Assembly: GCA_034521715.1 (NCBI GenBank)
Contig: JAXHLY010000004.1
Location: forward strand, 124,001 to 188,000
Direction of reading: 5' to 3'
Length of the DNA stretch: 64,000 nt
DNA from: Methylohalomonas sp034521715
GTDB taxonomy: Bacteria; Pseudomonadota; Gammaproteobacteria; Methylohalomonadales; Methylohalomonadaceae
The notes under the pieces were generated by a model. The model had not been told where the DNA came from, did not search any database, and saw only the letters and a program-made list of their open reading frames with translations. Every line of letters begins with the position of its first letter. Positions within the stretch are counted from its first letter, which is position 1. Shown piece after piece: positions 60,814 to 64,000 of the stretch. The translations under genes were made by a program, and so were the position numbers.

Positions 60814-62031
60814 TCACCGCCCTGAAAAACTGCCGACAATGTCACTGACAACAGCGACAATCTGTTCGGCTTCATCATCACTCAGGATCAGCGGCGGCAA
60901 CAGCCGCACGACATTGCCGGCGGTCACATTGATCAGCAGCCGCTGTTCAAGAGCCATCGACACCAATTCCTGGCATGGTTGATCGAGCTCGATGCCGATC
61001 ATCAAGCCTTTACCGCGTATCTCATGAACGCCCGCACAATCCGCCAGAGAGTCTTTCAAACCGGTCATTATCCGCTCGCCAAGCGTAACCGCGCGCTGCC
61101 ATAACTGTTCGCGTTCAATGGTATCGATCACGGTCAGTGCCGCACGCGAAGCAAACGGATTGCCACCGAATGTGGAACCGTGACTGCCCGGCTGAAACAG
61201 ATCACTGGCGCGGCCGGCTGCCAGACAGGCGCCGATCGGAATGCCGTTGCCGAGCGCCTTTGCCAGCATCATGACATCGGGGGTAACGTTTTCATGCTGG
61301 CAGGCGAACCACTGGCCGGTCCGTGCCATGCCGGACTGCACTTCATCAAACATCAGCAGCCAGCGGCGTTCATCGCAGACAGCACGCAATGACTGCAGAT
61401 AACCGGCCGGGGGTATACGAATACCGCCTTCGCCCTGCACCGGTTCCACCAGCACGGCGACTATATCCGGGTATTCGTCCGCCGCCTTTTCTATGGCATC
61501 AATATCACCATAAGGCACGCGCACAAAGCCCTGCACCAGCGGAGTGAAGCCTTTCTGCACCCTGGCATTGCCGGTCGCGCTCAGTGTAGCAAGCGTACGG
61601 CCGTGGAAGGCATCTTCCATAACGATGATCTTTGGACGGCTGATATCCTCATGATGCCCATGCAGCCTTGCCAGCTTGATGGCGGCTTCGTTGGCCTCGG
61701 CGCCGGAATTACAGAAAAACACCTTGTCCATGCCGGCGATGCGTGTCAGCCGCGCGCCCAGTTGCTCCTGCAACGGGATGCGATACAGATTGGAGGTATG
61801 AATCAGGCGGCCGGCCTGCGCCGACAATGCTTCCGCCAGCGCCGGATGCGCGTGACCGAGCCCACAGACAGCTATGCCGCTGAGTGCATCGAGATAACCC
61901 GTACCCGCCTGATCATACAGCCATGCGCCGGCGCCGCGTTCGAATGCAACCGGCAACTGCTGATAGTTATTCATCAACGCTGATTCACTTGCTGACTCTT
62001 GCATTATTGTATTCATGTTGCAGTTGCACAT
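60814..62031 (-). CDS. argD: Acetylornithine aminotransferase
   Basis: A PLP-dependent class III aminotransferase of up to 405 residues. It shows FFCNSGAEANEAAIKLARLH, the aspartate of MFDEVQSGMARTGQWFACQ, and the PLP lysine in LAKALGNGIPIGACL. It converts N-acetylglutamate semialdehyde to N-acetylornithine and may also act as succinyldiaminopimelate aminotransferase. The start could also be ATG 62016 or 61974 (MNNYQQLPVAFERG); the last fits the family best. argF follows after seven bases. Confidence 0.95.
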   Translation of the reverse strand: MCNCNMNTIMQESASESALMNNYQQLPVAFERGAGAWLYDQAGTGYLDALSGIAVCGLGHAHPALAEALSAQAGRLIHTSNLYRIPLQEQLGARLTRIAGMDKVFFCNSGAEANEAAIKLARLHGHHEDISRPKIIVMEDAFHGRTLATLSATGNARVQKGFTPLVQGFVRVPYGDIDAIEKAADEYPDIVAVLVEPVQGEGGIRIPPAGYLQSLRAVCDERRWLLMFDEVQSGMARTGQWFACQHENVTPDVMMLAKALGNGIPIGACLAAGRASDLFQPGSHGSTFGGNPFASRAALTVIDTIEREQLWQRAVTLGERIMTGLKDSLADCAGVHEIRGKGLMIGIELDQPCQELVSMALEQRLLINVTAGNVVRLLPPLILSDDEAEQIVAVVSDIVGSFSGR

Positions 62032-62138
62032 GTTCGCCAGACTTCCGTGCGTTGCAGAAGCTGCGGCGAAACGCTCCGGTTATCGACTCTGAAATACGTC
62101 AATGTAATGACTTTATTCGGAGTTCCCTTAAAACGACA

Positions 62139-62162
62139 AAGCCCGGCCTCGCGGCCGGGCTT
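62139..62162 (-). terminator. Terminator after the PuuD-like gene
   Basis: A perfect 10-bp stem (AAGCCCGGCC / GGCCGGGCTT, loop TCGC), with A residues on the left giving T residues on the minus strand. It lies 26 bases beyond the stop of the gene at 62188. Confidence 0.8.
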
Positions 62163-62187
62163 GTTGAACGAGACCCTGTGCCGGGAT

Positions 62188-62706
62188 TCAGAACGGCAGG
62201 CCGTGTGACGCCGCCCCCATGAACAACAACATCGGAATCGACAACAGGGTGTTGGATCGCGACGCCAGGAAGGCGGTACGTTTGGCCCTGGCCTTTTCAT
62301 CGTCACTGGCTTCGACCATGCCCAGTACCTTTTTCTGATTCGGCCAGATCAGCACCCAGACATTGAACAGCATGATAGTACCCAGCCAGGCACCCACGCC
62401 GATCGTTGTCGCGTACAGGCGTTCGCCCGCATCCAGCGTCAGGCCGAGCGCAAAGGCGTCGACAAAGGCGCCGTTATGCGCCAGGAAGGCGGCGCCCGAC
62501 AGCCAGGTTACCAGCGCCGACCAGCGAAACCAGACCAGCGCCAGTGGCGCGACATACTTGCCAATGGCGGCCGGTCCGGGTCCGCCCGTATCGGCGGTCG
62601 CCCGGGCCTGGGCGGGTACCTGCACGAAGTTGAAGTAATACAGCAACCCTATCCAGGTCACACCGGCCAGATAATGTAACCAGCGAAGCAATATTGCGGT
62701 TTCCAT
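62188..62706 (-). CDS. PuuD-domain (urate hydroxylase-like) membrane protein
   Basis: A 172-residue protein with four hydrophobic segments. It begins METAILLRWLHYLAGVTWIG with YYFNFVQVP, the pattern of the membrane domain in urate hydroxylase PuuD-type proteins, and has LFNVWVLIWPNQKKVLGMVE. The cytochrome-c domain of full-length PuuD is absent, and histidines that could bind heme are few (H11 and two later), so urate oxidation is not assured. It forms a pair with the tiny membrane protein encoded 54 bases upstream. Confidence 0.8.
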   Translation of the reverse strand: METAILLRWLHYLAGVTWIGLLYYFNFVQVPAQARATADTGGPGPAAIGKYVAPLALVWFRWSALVTWLSGAAFLAHNGAFVDAFALGLTLDAGERLYATTIGVGAWLGTIMLFNVWVLIWPNQKKVLGMVEASDDEKARAKRTAFLASRSNTLLSIPMLLFMGAASHGLPF

Positions 62707-62760
62707 AGACCTACCCCTTAAGAATTGTTCGGATTGGGACTGGATCAGCCTGAGGACATC

Positions 62761-62850
62761 TCAGGCGATCGCGTTCACGATAACAACCAGTATGGCGGAC
62801 AATACAATGCCCGATATGATGGTTCCCCAGATTGAATTCAGCGGGTTCAT
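62761..62850 (-). CDS. 29-residue single-pass membrane protein
   Basis: MNPLNSIWGTIISGIVLSAI and nine further residues form one hydrophobic helix of about 21 residues with almost no soluble part. A near-perfect ribosome-binding site (GGAGGTGACC directly before ATG 62850) makes translation likely. It ends 54 bases before the PuuD-like gene, on the same strand. It may be a small subunit or regulator of that protein. Too short to assign to a family. Confidence 0.65.
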   Translation of the reverse strand: MNPLNSIWGTIISGIVLSAILVVIVNAIA

Positions 62851-63025
62851 GGTCACCTCCGGCCCGGTTCTGTGAGCGATTACGTCTTTACAATTGCTTC
62901 TATTTCAGTAACTTAAGCTGCTCAACCTCGACAATATCCTGATTATACTGCCTCGGCGGGCGGCTTTCATCCCCCGCGGCGGAATATCGCCGGGACGGGC
63001 GTGGCCCGGGCCGGGCCGCCGGCCA
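62851..63025. other. GC-rich intergenic stretch after sodB
   Basis: The 175 bases between sodB and the small membrane protein contain a very GC-rich segment (62953-63022) with GGCCCGGGCC-type self-complementarity that may end the sodB transcript. No gene is seen. Confidence 0.4.
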
Positions 63026-63631
63026 TCAGTCACCGAGGTTACGGGCGACAAAATCCCAGTTCACGAGATTGAAAAAGGCCTCGACGTATTTCGGCCGCGC
63101 ATTGCGGTAGTCGATGTAATAGGCATGCTCCCACACATCGCAGGTCAGCAGCGGTTTCAGGTCCTGGTCCTGCTGCAGGGGATTGCCGGCATCATCGGTA
63201 TTGACGATTTCCACGGAGCCGTCGTTTTTCGCCACCAGCCAGGTCCAGCCGGAGCCGAAATTGCTGACGGCCATTTCCTGGAACTTGTTCCGGAAATCCG
63301 AGAACGAGCCGAAGGCGGACTTGATGGCATTGCCGAGTTCGCCGCCCGGCTCCTTGCCGCCGGCGGGCGTCATGCAGTGCCAGTAGAAAGTATGGTTCCA
63401 GACCTGCGCAGCCTGGTTAAAAAGCTTGCCGGCCGGCGCCTTGCGGATGATATCTTCCAGTGCCGCGTCTTCATATTCGCTGCCCGGCAGCATACCGTTG
63501 AGCGTATCGACATAGGCCTTGTGGTGCTTGCCGTAATGGTATTCCAGTGTCTCGGCGGAGATGTAGGGTTCCAGGGCATCCCTGGCATAGGGCAATTCGG
63601 GTAATTCATGTTTTGCTAGCGACTGTTCCAT
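63026..63631 (-). CDS. sodB: Superoxide dismutase (Fe type)
   Basis: A 201-residue Fe/Mn-family SOD. The metal ligands sit in YHYGKHHKAYV (first His), NHTFYWHCM (second His) and CDVWEHAYYIDY (Asp and His). FGSGWTWLVAKNDGSVEI is typical, and the glutamine/tryptophan pattern around FNQAAQVWNHTFYWH fits the Fe form, though Mn or cambialistic use cannot be excluded. The gene is complete and cytoplasmic (no signal peptide). Confidence 0.95.
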   Translation of the reverse strand: MEQSLAKHELPELPYARDALEPYISAETLEYHYGKHHKAYVDTLNGMLPGSEYEDAALEDIIRKAPAGKLFNQAAQVWNHTFYWHCMTPAGGKEPGGELGNAIKSAFGSFSDFRNKFQEMAVSNFGSGWTWLVAKNDGSVEIVNTDDAGNPLQQDQDLKPLLTCDVWEHAYYIDYRNARPKYVEAFFNLVNWDFVARNLGD

Positions 63632-63740
63632 TGATTAACCTCTTGAGTATGATCGAAACAGGTAAATGTAAGGCATTCAATTTGCTGAAGGCGCAGCGAG
63701 TATAAAGCAGCTGCATCCTGCTCAAAAGCCGCCTTTGATT

Positions 63741-64000
63741 ATGGACCCGATAGAACTGTCTCTGTTCTCCAGCCGTATCCAGACCGTGTGCGATGAAATG
63801 GGCGCGGTGCTGCGCTATGCTGCCTTCTCGCCGAATATCAAGGACCGCCTCGACTATTCCTGTGCCGTGTTCGACGCAGACGGTCTGCTGTGTGCCCAGG
63901 CGGCGCATATACCCGTACATCTCGGCAGCATGGCCTATGCCATGCGCGGCATTGTCAGCCGCTGTGACTGGCGGCCGGGCGACATGATCATTCTCAATGA
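63741..64000 (+). CDS. Hydantoinase B/oxoprolinase family protein (5' part)
   Basis: The first 86 codons of a gene that continues beyond the window. MDPIELSLFSSRIQTVCDEM, then SPNIKDRLDYSCAVFDADG and AHIPVHLGSM, match the N-terminus of the HyuB/oxoprolinase beta family (ATP-dependent hydrolysis of N-methylhydantoin, 5-oxoproline or acetone carboxylation subunits). The specific substrate cannot be told. It is divergent from sodB, with 109 bases between starts. Confidence 0.88.
   Translation, partial: MDPIELSLFSSRIQTVCDEMGAVLRYAAFSPNIKDRLDYSCAVFDADGLLCAQAAHIPVHLGSMAYAMRGIVSRCDWRPGDMIILN

Overview
The window is a stretch of a gammaproteobacterial chromosome. The evidence is gene order: rpsP-rimM-trmD-rplS, rimP-nusA-infB-rbfA-truB-rpsO-pnp, surE-pcm-nlpD-rpoS, argD-argF, plus waaA, dsbC, mrcB and sodB. 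Lipid A/Kdo synthesis, outer-membrane barrels and lipoproteins show a Gram-negative envelope. The genus cannot be named; a free-living Chromatiales-like bacterium would fit.

Layout. 0-16 kb: envelope and metabolic genes (waaA, DUF3108, dsbC, an orphan GspE/PilB ATPase, a molybdopterin oxidoreductase, xerD, the rplS operon, a 5-formyl-THF cyclo-ligase, a BASS transporter and a PQQ dehydrogenase). 16-17.9 kb: a sparse stretch with a Crp/Fnr remnant, a small CsbD protein, a candidate small RNA and a glycine-zipper lipoprotein. 17.9-26.8 kb: the pnp-to-rimP translation operon, with a roughly 300-bp TIR-bounded element wedged between infB and rbfA. 27-44.7 kb: an accessory island of secreted proteins. 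44.7-64 kb: a CPA2 antiporter, a diguanylate cyclase, tRNA-fMet with tandem decayed copies, the AmmeMemoRadiSam trio, mrcB, a histone H1-like protein, adk, the rpoS operon, argF/argD, a PuuD-like membrane protein with a 29-residue partner, sodB, and the start of a hydantoinase-B-like gene.

The island is the most interesting part. At least four secreted proteins share an N-terminal recipe: signal peptide, a 'QLxLPAEQVE'-like segment, charged linker, tandem 8-residue LPAVQ repeats and a 'GGFV' motif. Their C-terminal parts are unrelated. Next to them is a five-gene minus-strand operon: outer-membrane beta-barrel, secreted FN3-like protein, ECF sigma factor, anti-sigma factor and S8 subtilase. 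Its first three junctions are 4-nt stop/start overlaps. The subtilase carries the same N-terminal recipe as the LPAVQ proteins, and the anti-sigma periplasmic domain resembles the subtilase's own prodomain-like region. I infer an ECF-controlled surface or secretion system whose protease may process the LPAVQ proteins or the anti-sigma factor. I do not recognise it as a described system.

Sequence quality matters. About twenty genes, including essential ones (infB, rpsO, pnp, truB, rimP, argF), carry single-base frameshifts, many in short homopolymers, while their neighbours are intact. The likeliest cause is assembly indel error, so most broken genes are annotated as CDS spanning the full inferred extent.
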